The notes under the pieces were generated by a model. The model was not told the origin of the DNA and did not search any database. It saw only the letters and a list, made by a program, of their open reading frames with translations. A stretch of 36,513 bases of DNA from Akkermansia muciniphila (GTDB taxonomy: Bacteria; Verrucomicrobiota; Verrucomicrobiia; Verrucomicrobiales; Akkermansiaceae): assembly GCA_945890645.1 (NCBI GenBank), contig CAMDCV010000040.1, positions 1 to 36,513 of the forward strand. Direction: 5' to 3'. This document shows positions 25,051 to 34,299 of the stretch, piece by piece (positions within the stretch are counted from its first letter, which is position 1; every line of letters starts with the position of its first letter). The position numbers and the translations under genes are program-made.

Positions 25051-27111
25051 TTGGACGCCTCGCTCTTACTTCCCGCCAGCAATTTGCTGGAAAAATCTTC
25101 CTTCCTCATGCCGAAGGAAATCACCTCGCTTAAGGCCTCGGGGCTACTGACGTATGCTGATTTGCTGATGCACTTGCCGAAACGTCATGAAGATCGACGC
25201 CAGTTCGATGCCTTCCCTGTGATGCCGACCGCGCATGCGGTGTGCCTGCGCGGGATGGTGATCGATGCGCGTTCGATGCGTTTTTCTTCCTCCTATGCCG
25301 CGTATGAAGCGATCATTCTCAATGGCAGCGGCGGGGTGTTTGGCTCTAACAAAATTACCTGCCGCTGGTTCAATATGCCTTTTCTCTCAAAGATGCTGGC
25401 CGCCGGGCATGAGGTGATTGTTTATGGCAAGGTCAAGGATTTCAAAGGCAAGTTGGTCATCGATCATCCGGAATTTGAAATCATCCGCGATGAGGGCTCT
25501 GAGTCGATTCATGTCGATCGCATCGTGCCGGTCTATAAAAACTTCAGCGGCATCGCCCAGCGGCGCTTGCGGGAAATCCAGCACTTGTTGTTGCATCGTG
25601 TGAATCCTGCGAGTCTTGATTTCCCCATCGATGTAGCACCAGGGCGTGATCGATTCGCGGATCTGCGACTCGCGCATTTTCCAGAGCAACTCGAACAAGC
25701 ACAGCAAGCACGCCGTCGTTTTGCGTTAGAGGAATTTTTCGCCTTACAACTCAACGTCGTCTGGCGTCGTGCGCGTCACCTTGATGTCGCGGGTCGAGTG
25801 CTGGGTCGCAAGACCACATTACTGAAAGCGTTTTATGCATCGCTGCCTTTCGATCTCACCGGTGCCCAGAAGCGATCGATCAAAGAAATTTTAGCCGACA
25901 TGCGCAGCCCGCGTCCGATGAATCGCCTGCTGCAAGGTGATGTCGGTTCGGGAAAAACCTTCGTTGCGATGGCATCGATGCTGCTCGCCATCGACTCCGG
26001 TTGTCAGGCGGCATTGATGGCCCCCACGCAGATTCTTGCGGAGCAACATTATCTCACGTTTCAAAAATGGCTTGCCCCTCTTGGCGTGCGGATCGCTTTG
26101 CGCACCAGCAACCGCGAGGAAAATTCGCATCATGCCGATGACGGAAATGCGCAAATCATCATCGGCACGCACGCATTGCTCTACGATGCCAGCGCATTTC
26201 CTGATCTGGGATTTGTGGTAATCGATGAGCAACACAAGTTCGGTGTGTCGCAGCGCGCGCGTTTGATTTCCCATGGCGTGAAGCCTGATGTGTTAGTGAT
26301 GACTGCCACACCGATTCCGCGCACCTTGACACTAACACTTTACGGTGACCTTGATGTTTCCGTGCTCGATGAGCGCCCGGCGAATCGCGGAAAAATCATC
26401 ACCGCACTGCGCAAAGATCCGAAAATTTCCGACATCACGGCATTTCTCAAACAACATCTGTTAGATGGTCGTCAAGCGTATCTCGTCTATCCCTTGGTCG
26501 AAGAATCCGAGACCGTCAAAGCGGAGTCGGCGACGGAAGCATTCATCAAATGGCAGAAACGCCTCAAGCCGCACGTCACCGGATTGCTGCACGGAAAAAT
26601 GTCAGCGGAGGAGAAAGAACGCACCATGCAAGAGTTCCGTGCGGGTGATGTTCATACACTCGTAGCCACTACGGTGATCGAGGTCGGCGTCGATGTTCCG
26701 AATGCGAACATCATGATCATTCACAGCGCCGAGCGCTTTGGTTTGGCGCAATTGCATCAGTTGCGCGGGCGCATCGGGCGTGGAGAACACAAGTCGTATT
26801 GTATCCTGCTCACCGACTCGAAAGCCCCCGAGGCCTTGGAAAAATTGCAGGCACTGGTGGATAGCAGTGATGGCTTCGTGATTGCCGAAGTCGATCTGCG
26901 CCTGCGTGGTCCCGGCGATGTGTTAGGCACTGCGCAAAGTGGCATCGCCGACCTGAAATTTGCGGACTTCCTAGCGGACCCGACTTTGCTGCGCGAAGCC
27001 CGTGCTCTGGCCGATGAAGTCATCGCGCGTGATCCGCTGCTCGATGGCGAACATCACGCTTTACGGTTATGGATTTCCACCGAACTCGCTCTTAAGGAAC
27101 AGCGGGATTAA
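25051..27111 (+). CDS. recG: ATP-dependent DNA helicase RecG
   Basis: The product has 686 residues from TTG 25051, close to the usual RecG length. The N-terminal wedge (OB-fold) region contains LLMHLPKRHEDRR (about 38-50) and the VYGKVKDFKGKLVIDHPEFE stretch. The helicase core has Walker A GDVGSGKT (296-303), the DEQH box (392-395, followed by KFGVSQRARL, typical of RecG), MTATPIPRT, and motif VI QLRGRIGRG. The C-terminal LRGPGDVLGTAQSG is also characteristic. It remodels stalled replication forks and recombination intermediates. The start is uncertain: TTG 25051 is the first start after an in-frame stop, and ATG 25108 is an alternative that loses 19 residues. Its stop overlaps the stop of the convergent gene at 27108. 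Confidence 0.95.
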   Translation: MDASLLLPASNLLEKSSFLMPKEITSLKASGLLTYADLLMHLPKRHEDRRQFDAFPVMPTAHAVCLRGMVIDARSMRFSSSYAAYEAIILNGSGGVFGSNKITCRWFNMPFLSKMLAAGHEVIVYGKVKDFKGKLVIDHPEFEIIRDEGSESIHVDRIVPVYKNFSGIAQRRLREIQHLLLHRVNPASLDFPIDVAPGRDRFADLRLAHFPEQLEQAQQARRRFALEEFFALQLNVVWRRARHLDVAGRVLGRKTTLLKAFYASLPFDLTGAQKRSIKEILADMRSPRPMNRLLQGDVGSGKTFVAMASMLLAIDSGCQAALMAPTQILAEQHYLTFQKWLAPLGVRIALRTSNREENSHHADDGNAQIIIGTHALLYDASAFPDLGFVVIDEQHKFGVSQRARLISHGVKPDVLVMTATPIPRTLTLTLYGDLDVSVLDERPANRGKIITALRKDPKISDITAFLKQHLLDGRQAYLVYPLVEESETVKAESATEAFIKWQKRLKPHVTGLLHGKMSAEEKERTMQEFRAGDVHTLVATTVIEVGVDVPNANIMIIHSAERFGLAQLHQLRGRIGRGEHKSYCILLTDSKAPEALEKLQALVDSSDGFVIAEVDLRLRGPGDVLGTAQSGIADLKFADFLADPTLLREARALADEVIARDPLLDGEHHALRLWISTELALKEQRD

Positions 27112-27851
27112 TCCGATAATTTCGTCACAACGATGAATGATCCGAAACTGTTACTCGGTTTGTAGAGGTCGTCACCGGAACGCATTTGGCTGATGTCCCC
27201 ATCGAGAAACAGGGCGTCGTCGCAACCGAGCTTTCGAAACAATTCAGCGAACTCATGCAGGTTGGGAAATTTGGCTGATTTGAAGTCGGTTATGACAAAA
27301 ATCACTTCACCCGTTTTGGCGACGCCGATGCCATTGCGGTGCAATCGAGAAGTTGATTCTGCACGGAATACCGGATGGATTTTTCCCTGTCTGAGTAACA
27401 AAGGTCCTGATTGCACAGCATGTAGAATGTTTTTGTCGCGAAGAGGATATTCATCGGTGCGAATCACTGCAGCACCTTTGTCATGGAGTAGAAAAATTCC
27501 GTTAGGTTGCAAGAAGAAGTTGCCTTCACCGGGATTGCGATTCACGGGGTTAAGTTCCTTGCCTTCTTGAATCAGCAAACCACTGGGTATTCCGCCCGGT
27601 TCGAAAATCCCGCCATTCATCAGAGTGTCGATCGCGATGTTTTTGCTTTGATAAAATCGCGCGACCTCGGGAATGGTTCTGAGCTGCTTTTCCGCATCGT
27701 CTTTCCAAATGATTTTGATCGAAGCAACGGGCGCGGAAAGGATATAATAGGTAATACCATCGATGACTCGTTTCTCCGGTGCGGCATTGGCTTGGGTGAG
27801 ACACATCAATGCGATCAGTATAGAAATTATTGGGATATTATATCTTTGCAT
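27108..27851 (-). CDS. Secreted phosphodiester glycosidase-like (DUF2233/NAGPA) protein
   Basis: The protein has 247 residues with a signal peptide (1-23, ending ANA-A). The conserved sequence MNGGIFEPGGIPSGLLIQEG (about 77-96), VQSGPLLL, HRNGIGVAKTGEVIFVITDF and ALFLDGDISQMR match the phosphodiester glycosidase domain (NAGPA, also DUF2233). Members remove sugar caps from phosphodiesters in eukaryotes; bacterial members act on cell-wall or exopolysaccharide glycans, mostly unproven. It is the last gene of a six-gene minus-strand run, 19 bp after the WG-repeat gene. It converges on recG with stop codons sharing four bases (27108-27111). Confidence 0.82.
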   Translation of the reverse strand: MQRYNIPIISILIALMCLTQANAAPEKRVIDGITYYILSAPVASIKIIWKDDAEKQLRTIPEVARFYQSKNIAIDTLMNGGIFEPGGIPSGLLIQEGKELNPVNRNPGEGNFFLQPNGIFLLHDKGAAVIRTDEYPLRDKNILHAVQSGPLLLRQGKIHPVFRAESTSRLHRNGIGVAKTGEVIFVITDFKSAKFPNLHEFAELFRKLGCDDALFLDGDISQMRSGDDLYKPSNSFGSFIVVTKLSD

Positions 27852-27870
27852 ACAGGCGGAATCCGTTTTG

Positions 27871-29109
27871 CTATGCTTTCACAATTCGTTGAGCGTTCCT
27901 GAAATACTTCCTCGTTACGAGAACTAATAGCCAACATCCGAAAAGAATGAATCCGGTGTATCGAATCAGCTTGCGCCAGGTGATCTGAGAACCTGACCAA
28001 ATGAGACGTCCTTGCTCATCATAGCATCCAGGCTGAAAGGAGATGCGTGCCTCACTTAATCCGTAGTTTGGCGGAGGGATGCGTGCATACCATTCCCTTT
28101 CCGGTGCCATCGGGTCCTTGATCAACCTCAAATCCCCATCAGCGAGTGGCACTACCCAGTTTCCTTTTCGATCAATCAATCCGCTGCGATGGCCATCCTG
28201 CACGGCTAACACTTTCGGATGCTTGGCAAATGAATAAAACCATGATCCTGCATCCGTGGGAAATCGGCATTGGATCACTTCATTCCCGTTACGATCAATC
28301 CAACCGACATGCCGATTGGTCCAATCGGTTATCTTGACAACCTTGGCGAGTCCCCCTGCATCGAACGGTTGCACGGTTTCGTAGCGCAGTGGGATTACGA
28401 TTTCCCCCCGGCGATTGATAAATCCCGCGCTGCTGACCGAGGTGGCAGCGGCGAGTCCCTGTGCATCAAATTCCGAGAGTTCGCGGTAGTGAGGACGCAC
28501 AATGCGATTACCTGCTGCATTGATGAGCCCCCATTTCCCATTGCGGCACACGCGGGCGACACCCGCTTCATCGAAGCTGAATGCCTCATCCCAGACAAAA
28601 GGCAGCACCTCTTTTCCCGTGCGATCGATGAATCCCCAGTAGCCATTTTTGCACACAGCGGCGGCCTGATTTCCTTGAAATGGGTGCGCCGCTTCCCACG
28701 TTCCCGGAAAGGCCGGTTGTTGATTTTCAAAGACCCAGCGGTTGTTCCCTGGATTACGCAGCAATATCATCCCTTGAGAGTCAGGGCCGAGAGGAAGATG
28801 ATCGGGGTGCATTTGCGAATACTGAATATGTCCAGGGCACTCTGATGCTTTTCCGGTGCGGTCGATTTGATAGCAATTCTTTTTACTGATGGTCACATGG
28901 CTCATGCCCTTGTCGTCAAAAGAACCGGCATAGAGCCAAGGGCCGGGATGAACGACCGCACCAGAATCATTGATGAAGATCATCTGTTGGTCTTGTCGAT
29001 GTACCGGCAGAAGTATCCCGGGGCGAACCGGGAGCAACGAGAGCGATACACAGACCACGGCGATCCATAACAAAAGATGACGCATGATGATGGTGAGTGC
29101 GCGTTTCAT
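27871..29109 (-). CDS. WG-repeat membrane protein
   Basis: The protein has 412 residues. An N-terminal hydrophobic segment (about 11-27) acts as signal or anchor, and a second one lies at 383-398 near the C-terminus. Between them are at least five WG-type repeats (about 135-325), each about 35-45 residues, for example YWGFIDRTGKEVLPFVWDEA, KWGLINAAGNRIVRPHYREL, VGWIDRNGNEVIQCRF and RSGLIDRKGNWVVPL. Such repeats form a beta-propeller-like or solenoid surface and are thought to mediate binding; no enzymatic residues were seen. The ATG follows the stop of the upstream gene (TGAG-ATG), so translation is probably coupled. Confidence 0.8.
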   Translation of the reverse strand: MKRALTIIMRHLLLWIAVVCVSLSLLPVRPGILLPVHRQDQQMIFINDSGAVVHPGPWLYAGSFDDKGMSHVTISKKNCYQIDRTGKASECPGHIQYSQMHPDHLPLGPDSQGMILLRNPGNNRWVFENQQPAFPGTWEAAHPFQGNQAAAVCKNGYWGFIDRTGKEVLPFVWDEAFSFDEAGVARVCRNGKWGLINAAGNRIVRPHYRELSEFDAQGLAAATSVSSAGFINRRGEIVIPLRYETVQPFDAGGLAKVVKITDWTNRHVGWIDRNGNEVIQCRFPTDAGSWFYSFAKHPKVLAVQDGHRSGLIDRKGNWVVPLADGDLRLIKDPMAPEREWYARIPPPNYGLSEARISFQPGCYDEQGRLIWSGSQITWRKLIRYTGFILFGCWLLVLVTRKYFRNAQRIVKA

Positions 29110-29110
29110 C

Positions 29111-30391
29111 TCAGTCTGCGATGCGTTCTATTGCTTTGCTGAAGGCTGCGGCACGTTCCTCTTGCTTGGTCTGCGCAAAAAGATTTTTTACACGTTGGAT
29201 ATCACTTTCGTGAAAACGGAGTGTTGTTCTCAAGTTTTTTGGTCTATCCTGACGATTTACCAACTCGGACAACAAAAGTGTGCCGCGCCACAATTCTTCT
29301 GGATCGCGATTATCATAGCGCAGCATAATTTTGACTGTCCCAATCAACAAGTTGATCGGCATGGTTCGCGCCAATGCAGGCAACGCTTCATCAGGGCAGT
29401 CCTGGGTCGACAACAGAATCTGCAACAGGTGCGCGCGGAGACGGACGTCCAATTCTTCGTAGCGCTGCACCATGTCTATCTTTCCAGCGTATCGGGGCAG
29501 CATTTCCTGATACACGGTCGGGAGCGTTTGAAGCAATCTCACGGCCTCCTCGCGTTCTCCGGCTCGAAACAGCTTCACGACGTCACACCACGGGATGATT
29601 CCTTGTCGGGCGGTCATTTCCGCCACTTGCTGACGCAAGCCTGGTCGGCTTTTTTCCCACTCATCGAGTTTCATGATGACGGGGAAAATTTCATCGAGTT
29701 CCAAATTCCCACTCAACGCGGCAGCGAACAATAGTGCTAATGTTCTCGGTTTGCATGACTCTGGAATCATGCTTTGACTCAATTCTGGAGAGCGGCCTAA
29801 CAACTCGCCGAGCTTGTGGATGCTGGTATCATCATTTGCTTTTTCGTATTCACTGAGCATCGTTTGCATTTCACCACGCAAGCCACGCACCATGTGAATC
29901 CACTGCCAAGCATCCGCTTGCTTTGCCGCTTCCATCCAGTCGGCAGTGATCAGCGGATCGAGCGGTCCTAAGGTTTTTTGCAATGAGACACTGATATGCG
30001 GATAAGGCGTCATCGCCTCAAACAATGGAGCTAGTCGCTCAGGATGTTGCAACGTGGCTAATGACGGCAGGCCCTGAGGAAATGCACGTGGATTTTCAAG
30101 GATGAATAATCCGACTTCTCGCAATACATCGGCATAAAATTGCTTGATTCGGGAATGCTTTTCTTTCTGAAAATACGTTTCAGTTGAAACCGTAGGAATA
30201 CTGACGCCACTTGGCTTCCCCACGAAAATCTTCAGCTTTTCCACTGTTGCGACAGGATCGCCATGATTCACACAGTGTTCGATCAAATGCAAAAGCGCCG
30301 CGGGATCGCGCGGTGCGATCTCTTCCGCATGGGCGCAGATACTGCCCATCGCGAGCGAAAAAATCAGCTGAATGATGTTTCGGAAAATCAT
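29111..30391 (-). CDS. Secreted helical protein of unknown function
   Basis: I do not recognise this 426-residue protein. It has a signal peptide (1-22, ending AHA-E) and no other membrane segment. The rest is predicted mostly alpha-helical by inspection, with recurrent short leucine-rich helices (LLQTLP, LAALLFAAALSG-like, LLSELVNR) that would suit an alpha-solenoid. No catalytic motif was seen. It lies between an SHD1 hydrolase gene (46 bp away) and the WG-repeat gene (1 bp), so it probably belongs to the same transcript and acts in the periplasm. Confidence 0.65.
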   Translation of the reverse strand: MIFRNIIQLIFSLAMGSICAHAEEIAPRDPAALLHLIEHCVNHGDPVATVEKLKIFVGKPSGVSIPTVSTETYFQKEKHSRIKQFYADVLREVGLFILENPRAFPQGLPSLATLQHPERLAPLFEAMTPYPHISVSLQKTLGPLDPLITADWMEAAKQADAWQWIHMVRGLRGEMQTMLSEYEKANDDTSIHKLGELLGRSPELSQSMIPESCKPRTLALLFAAALSGNLELDEIFPVIMKLDEWEKSRPGLRQQVAEMTARQGIIPWCDVVKLFRAGEREEAVRLLQTLPTVYQEMLPRYAGKIDMVQRYEELDVRLRAHLLQILLSTQDCPDEALPALARTMPINLLIGTVKIMLRYDNRDPEELWRGTLLLSELVNRQDRPKNLRTTLRFHESDIQRVKNLFAQTKQEERAAAFSKAIERIAD

Positions 30392-30437
30392 TTTTCACAC
30401 TCCATTGGCTTTGGCCGTCTGATTTGTGACAGCGAAC

Positions 30438-31346
30438 TCACTCCGTTTCACCTAAGAGCCAGCGGAAGGATTTCACCTGCACGGACACGGGTGGGATTTG
30501 ATGGCCCCCTTCGAAGGCGAAGAGACTGACGGTACACCCGCGCTTTTGCAGAACGCGGGTGACAGTGTGTGCTTCGTGCGCCACGGCGAAGTCTTTGTTG
30601 CCGTTCACCATGGCGACACGGCAAGCGGGATAAGTGGTATCCTCGCTAGGATCTGGACCGAGCCAGCCGACGTTGGAATAGATACCGGCCACTTTGCGGT
30701 TTTCTAATCGCGAGGCAGTGTTGAAAGCAGCCCATGCACCGCCCGATGTGCCACCGAGATAAAGGCCTTGAGTGTTGTATGCGACATCTTTGTCAATGAC
30801 GGGGATTAGGTCATCGAAGCGCACGAACATCTCTTCTAGCGTGCGACGATTGCGGAAATACTCGGCGGATACGACGATGAATTTCGTTTGCTCTGCGGCT
30901 TCAATGTGGCGCAGTAGGTAGCGCATGGGATTGCCACTGGGGTCGATGAGAAATAGTAGCGGGCGTGGCTTGGTGGGATCGACCTCACCGGACGGGTGAT
31001 AGACATAGTAACCGGTCTTGAACTTGGCGCCTTGGCCCTCGAAACGTTTGAGCGTGCCGCCGAGCTCTTTGACTTTCGCTGCGAGTTCTTCGTTCATGTC
31101 GAGCCATTCCATGACCCAAGCGTTGTCGGTCATGCCGAGGTCATCGAAAGAGAAGGGGAGCTCGTCGCCCTTTTCATTGCGCAGAATGAGCGTGCGGTTC
31201 TTTTCATCGACGGATAAAATTTCTGCCTCCATGGCATCGCCATTTTTCATCGTCCAGCCACGCACTTCCGAGTTAGCCGCGAGTGGTCCGCATAAGAAAA
31301 GAAAGAGGCTGAATAAGCCAAAGAGTGAGGGGGAAATGTTTTTCAT
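30438..31346 (-). CDS. Secreted SHD1-domain alpha/beta hydrolase
   Basis: The protein has 302 residues. A signal peptide (1-24) is followed by an SHD1-like domain (about 27-85: VRGWTMKNGDAMEAEILSVD, LPFSFDDLGMTDNAWVMEWL), which is frequent in secreted verrucomicrobial and planctomycete proteins. An alpha/beta hydrolase domain follows (about 110-300), with nucleophile motif GGTSGGAWA (Ser201), acidic NGNKD (about 255) and a His in GGHQIPP (about 281). It is likely a secreted esterase or peptidase; the substrate is unknown. It is within the six-gene run, with 99 bp upstream and 46 bp downstream. Confidence 0.75.
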   Translation of the reverse strand: MKNISPSLFGLFSLFLFLCGPLAANSEVRGWTMKNGDAMEAEILSVDEKNRTLILRNEKGDELPFSFDDLGMTDNAWVMEWLDMNEELAAKVKELGGTLKRFEGQGAKFKTGYYVYHPSGEVDPTKPRPLLFLIDPSGNPMRYLLRHIEAAEQTKFIVVSAEYFRNRRTLEEMFVRFDDLIPVIDKDVAYNTQGLYLGGTSGGAWAAFNTASRLENRKVAGIYSNVGWLGPDPSEDTTYPACRVAMVNGNKDFAVAHEAHTVTRVLQKRGCTVSLFAFEGGHQIPPVSVQVKSFRWLLGETE

Positions 31347-31445
31347 GTGTTTGTAATGGCAGATCTATCCAATCGCACCTTTTTCGTCAAGGAAGTTTGG
31401 TCAGGGGCGGCATCATGGAGTGCGAGATACAAGCGGCACTGTGTC

Positions 31446-31982
31446 TTATTTCCATGTAAGGGCACGAATGCATAGCTCGACAGAAGTTTCGTCGGACTGA
31501 CGAGGAATGCGAGCTTTGCGCAGGACCTCCACCGCTCTTGCCGCTGCATGCGATGCGACAGTGCGCGAGGTGAATTTCATCACGGCGACTATCGCATTGA
31601 CCACCACCACGGCAGCGATGCTGATGACGGCAGGACGTCCGACCACAATGGCAAACACTGCGATCATAATACTCAAAGGCACCACGATTTGCGCCCAAGT
31701 GTCGGCGCGTTGGCGAAGGCGCACAGGTTGTGGATGCTCGGCTTTCAGTTCTTCATAGGCGGCCGCTAGCGAAATTTCTGCCAAGGCCGCCGCATTGCGT
31801 TTGCCCTGCTTGGAGCGGGGTATTTTTCCCGTGTAAGAAATTTTTTTGGCATAATCCTCGGTGCTCAAGCGGCAATCGACTTCACCCAACTGCCGCCGTG
31901 ATTTCTGATAGAAAAAATAGCGTGCCAGCCAATAGCCAATGATCGGGATCAGCCCGAATAGGATCATGAGTTTCCAAATCAT
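31446..31982 (-). CDS. Membrane protein, possible YugP-like fold without the zinc motif
   Basis: The protein has 178 residues: an N-terminal membrane helix (3-21), two further hydrophobic segments (about 99-114 and 118-136) and a cytoplasmic-type basic region. The layout recalls YugP-type membrane zinc peptidases: a first helix, an LSTEDYAKKI region where YugP has LTGAEVARRI, and an end KFTSRTVASHAAARAVEVL where YugP has a DASRRAL-type end. At the place of the HExxH box it reads ALAEISLAA (66-74), so both metal His are missing. Any homology is thus a guess and catalysis is unlikely. Its ATG directly abuts the stop of the flavoprotein gene (TAAATG), implying translational coupling. Confidence 0.5.
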   Translation of the reverse strand: MIWKLMILFGLIPIIGYWLARYFFYQKSRRQLGEVDCRLSTEDYAKKISYTGKIPRSKQGKRNAAALAEISLAAAYEELKAEHPQPVRLRQRADTWAQIVVPLSIMIAVFAIVVGRPAVISIAAVVVVNAIVAVMKFTSRTVASHAAARAVEVLRKARIPRQSDETSVELCIRALTWK

Positions 31983-33239
31983 TTACGGGGCAACACTACG
32001 TTCTTTCGCACAGAACGCAAGTGCTGCCAACGCCGCTCGATGTGCGGAGGCAAAGCAACCTTGCATCAGGTAGCCACCGGTTGGCGCTTCCCAATCAATC
32101 ATTTCACCGGCGACGAATATGTTCGGCGCAATCCGCAGCGAGAGATTGTCGCCCAGTGCCGACCACGCCACGCCACCTGCGGAAGAAATCGCTTCATCAA
32201 TGGGCCGTGAACGTAGCAAGGGCACGTGCAGATTTTTGACCAAGCGCGCCAAATCCCTTAGGTGGGTCGTTTTTTCCTCGTGGGATTTCCACGTAAGCAG
32301 GGCATGTGCCGCAGCGGAAAGTCGCCAGCGCGAGGCACATTCGTCGATAAGATTGCGTTTCACCGATTCCATCTTACGCAGCAATTGCTCTTCACTCTGA
32401 CCAGGCTTCAAATCAATGATCAATTCAGGAATTTCCCTCGCTCGCAGGTATGGCCCGAGTTGATAGATGATGCCACCCTCGAGACCATAGCGTGTCAGCA
32501 TGAGTTCGCCCGTGACCAATTGCGCACCAACCCGTGCCGCGATGTTTTTCAATGGCTGCCCTTCAATTTTCGGCACCAAATCTTCCGGCCACGCTACTTC
32601 CCAACCGCAGTTCGCCGATTGCCACGGTTGTATTGCCACACCACATTTTTCTAACAATTCCGTCCATCGTCCATCAGAGCCAGTGATGGCCCACGAGGCC
32701 CCACCCATGGCCAAAATGACTGCATCTGCTTCAACCACTTCGGTTCCCGCTGGTGTGTCAAATCGTAATCGCGCCTGTTCCCCCCGTGAAAGTTCCGCCA
32801 GACGATGCTTCACAAACATCGCCACTCTTTGTGCCCGCAAACGTTCCACCCATCGTCGCAGTAAGGGCGCGGCTTTCATTTCGCGAGGATAAATGCGACC
32901 GGTGCGTTGCTGAAACGTTTCAATACCCAGTCCCGCCGCCCACTCGCGCAGCATGGCAGGGGAAAATTCGGTCAAACACTGCGACCACCAATCCTCAGGC
33001 ATTGACTCACCAGTGTAGCGCGACGCGAAAATCTCCGGCGGATCCGCATGGGTGAGATTGAGTCCTCCTCGACCCGCCACCAACAACTTCCGTCCCACAG
33101 AAGGCTTCGCCTCAAACAAACTCACGCGCGCACCCTGTGCCGATGCGATTTCTGCCGCAAACAATCCCGCAGGCCCACCGCCGACAATGACAATGTGCGG
33201 TGGTGATACAAGCGGCATGAACAAGGCTACATAAGTCAT
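31983..33239 (-). CDS. FAD-dependent flavoprotein of the HI0933/BaiN-like family (PP_4765-type)
   Basis: The protein has 418 residues. The dinucleotide-binding motif IVGGGPAG (18-25) is followed by AGRGGLNLTHAD, typical of the HI0933-like family, then WAAGLGIETFQQRTGRIYPREMKA, GGASWAITGSDG and the C-terminal GGVAWSALGDNL and FVAGEMIDWEAPTGGYLMQG. These fit the TIGR03862 (PP_4765) subgroup of uncharacterised flavoproteins. The reaction is unknown; related BaiN reduces bile-acid intermediates, which should not be carried over. It is cytoplasmic. The start at 33239 is used; ATG 33218 (residue 8) is equally possible. It heads the six-gene minus-strand run and is divergent from the SGNH gene. Confidence 0.85.
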   Translation of the reverse strand: MTYVALFMPLVSPPHIVIVGGGPAGLFAAEIASAQGARVSLFEAKPSVGRKLLVAGRGGLNLTHADPPEIFASRYTGESMPEDWWSQCLTEFSPAMLREWAAGLGIETFQQRTGRIYPREMKAAPLLRRWVERLRAQRVAMFVKHRLAELSRGEQARLRFDTPAGTEVVEADAVILAMGGASWAITGSDGRWTELLEKCGVAIQPWQSANCGWEVAWPEDLVPKIEGQPLKNIAARVGAQLVTGELMLTRYGLEGGIIYQLGPYLRAREIPELIIDLKPGQSEEQLLRKMESVKRNLIDECASRWRLSAAAHALLTWKSHEEKTTHLRDLARLVKNLHVPLLRSRPIDEAISSAGGVAWSALGDNLSLRIAPNIFVAGEMIDWEAPTGGYLMQGCFASAHRAALAALAFCAKERSVAP

Positions 33240-33390
33240 CGCTCAGTGTCAACGACGCCTCAAAAAGTGCACTCTCAGCGTAGTGCGACACCATCCCTTC
33301 CACAGCTTATCGATATTTTCCTGCTGCTACTATTGCCATGGAACCCATATTGCTATAGCTAACTCTCATTCCTTATCGTAAACTCCATCC

Positions 33391-34182
33391 ATGAAAAAAC
33401 ATACTATCGTCCGCTGGCTCATCTCCACTGTCATTTCCCTCGCCTCCGTGATCAACGCGCAAGAACCCACCGCACTCGCGGTGAAATCCGGTGAGAAAAT
33501 CGCCTTTCTCGGCGACTCCATTACGCAAGCCGGAAACAAAAAAGGTGGTTACGTCTCCTTGGTGATGGATGCTCTGAAGCAGAACGGCATCGATGCTACC
33601 CACATCCCAGCAGGGATCTCAGGTAATAGATCCACCGACATGCTCGCACGACTCGATAAGGATGTGATTAGCAAAAGCCCGCAATGGATGGTCTTGAGCT
33701 GCGGCGTCAATGACGTCTGGCATTTTCAATTAACCCTAAACGGACGCCGCTTCCAAGGTGTGCCGCTCGACGATTACAAAAAGAATGTTACTGCTATCAT
33801 CGACAAAGCCCAGGCCGCTAACATCAAAGTGCTCGTTCTCACCTCCACCATGATAGGCGAAGATCCGGAACGTCAGCTGAACAAAAATCTCATCCCCTAC
33901 AATGAGATTCTTCACACCATCGCCAAAGAGAAAAAATGTCTTCTCGCCGACCTCAACAAGGACATGCAAGAAGCGCTGAAAAAAATCCCCGACACCAAAG
34001 GTCGTGCCTCAATGTTTGGGGAACCTGAGTACAAGCGCGATATCCAAAACAAACTTACCAGCGACGGCTGCCACATGAATTCCTTGGGCAACATCATGAT
34101 GGCGAAGGGTGTATTACGCGCCTTCGGTATGAGCGAAGAAAAAATTGCAGCTGCAGAAAAATCGTGGCTGGATAAAAAGTAA
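33391..34182 (+). CDS. Secreted SGNH/GDSL hydrolase
   Basis: The protein has 263 residues with a signal peptide (1-23, ending INA-Q). Block I is AFLGDSITQAG with Ser43, block II has Gly in GISGNRS (about 76-81), block III is CGVNDVW (Asn107), and block V is DGCHMN (Asp and His near 230), so all four SGNH catalytic positions are present. Such enzymes deacylate sugars or lipids; in this setting carbohydrate deacetylation or ester cleavage is a reasonable guess. It is monocistronic: 151 bp separate it from the divergent flavoprotein gene, and the next gene has its own promoter-like region. Confidence 0.85.
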   Translation: MKKHTIVRWLISTVISLASVINAQEPTALAVKSGEKIAFLGDSITQAGNKKGGYVSLVMDALKQNGIDATHIPAGISGNRSTDMLARLDKDVISKSPQWMVLSCGVNDVWHFQLTLNGRRFQGVPLDDYKKNVTAIIDKAQAANIKVLVLTSTMIGEDPERQLNKNLIPYNEILHTIAKEKKCLLADLNKDMQEALKKIPDTKGRASMFGEPEYKRDIQNKLTSDGCHMNSLGNIMMAKGVLRAFGMSEEKIAAAEKSWLDKK

Positions 34183-34202
34183 GTAGATTCGTCAAAATTA
34201 CG

Positions 34203-34288
34203 ATGCATAATGATTTGAAAAATCTTCCCAATCCATTGTATATAAATAGAAATTTGTGTTGACATTCGTGCAATTTATGATGCATTAT
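34203..34288 (+). promoter_or_regulatory. Promoter and possible repeated operator of the HipA/YjjJ-like gene
   Basis: TTGACA (34259-34264) and CATTAT (34283-34288) form -35 and -10 boxes with an 18-bp spacer. Transcription would then begin about 5 nt before the ATG at 34300, so the mRNA may be nearly leaderless, and no Shine-Dalgarno sequence is present. ATGCAT occurs twice (34203-34208 and 34280-34285), each followed by AAT or TAT; the second lies on the -10 box within the near-palindrome ATGATGCATTAT. A product with its own helix-turn-helix could bind there, but this is inference. Confidence 0.4.
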
Positions 34289-34299
34289 TGCGTCGATAA

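Noticed and set aside
29084-29734. 216-codon plus-strand frame opposite the unknown secreted protein
   Set aside because: The minus-strand frame has a signal peptide and tight operon spacing; the plus frame has neither.
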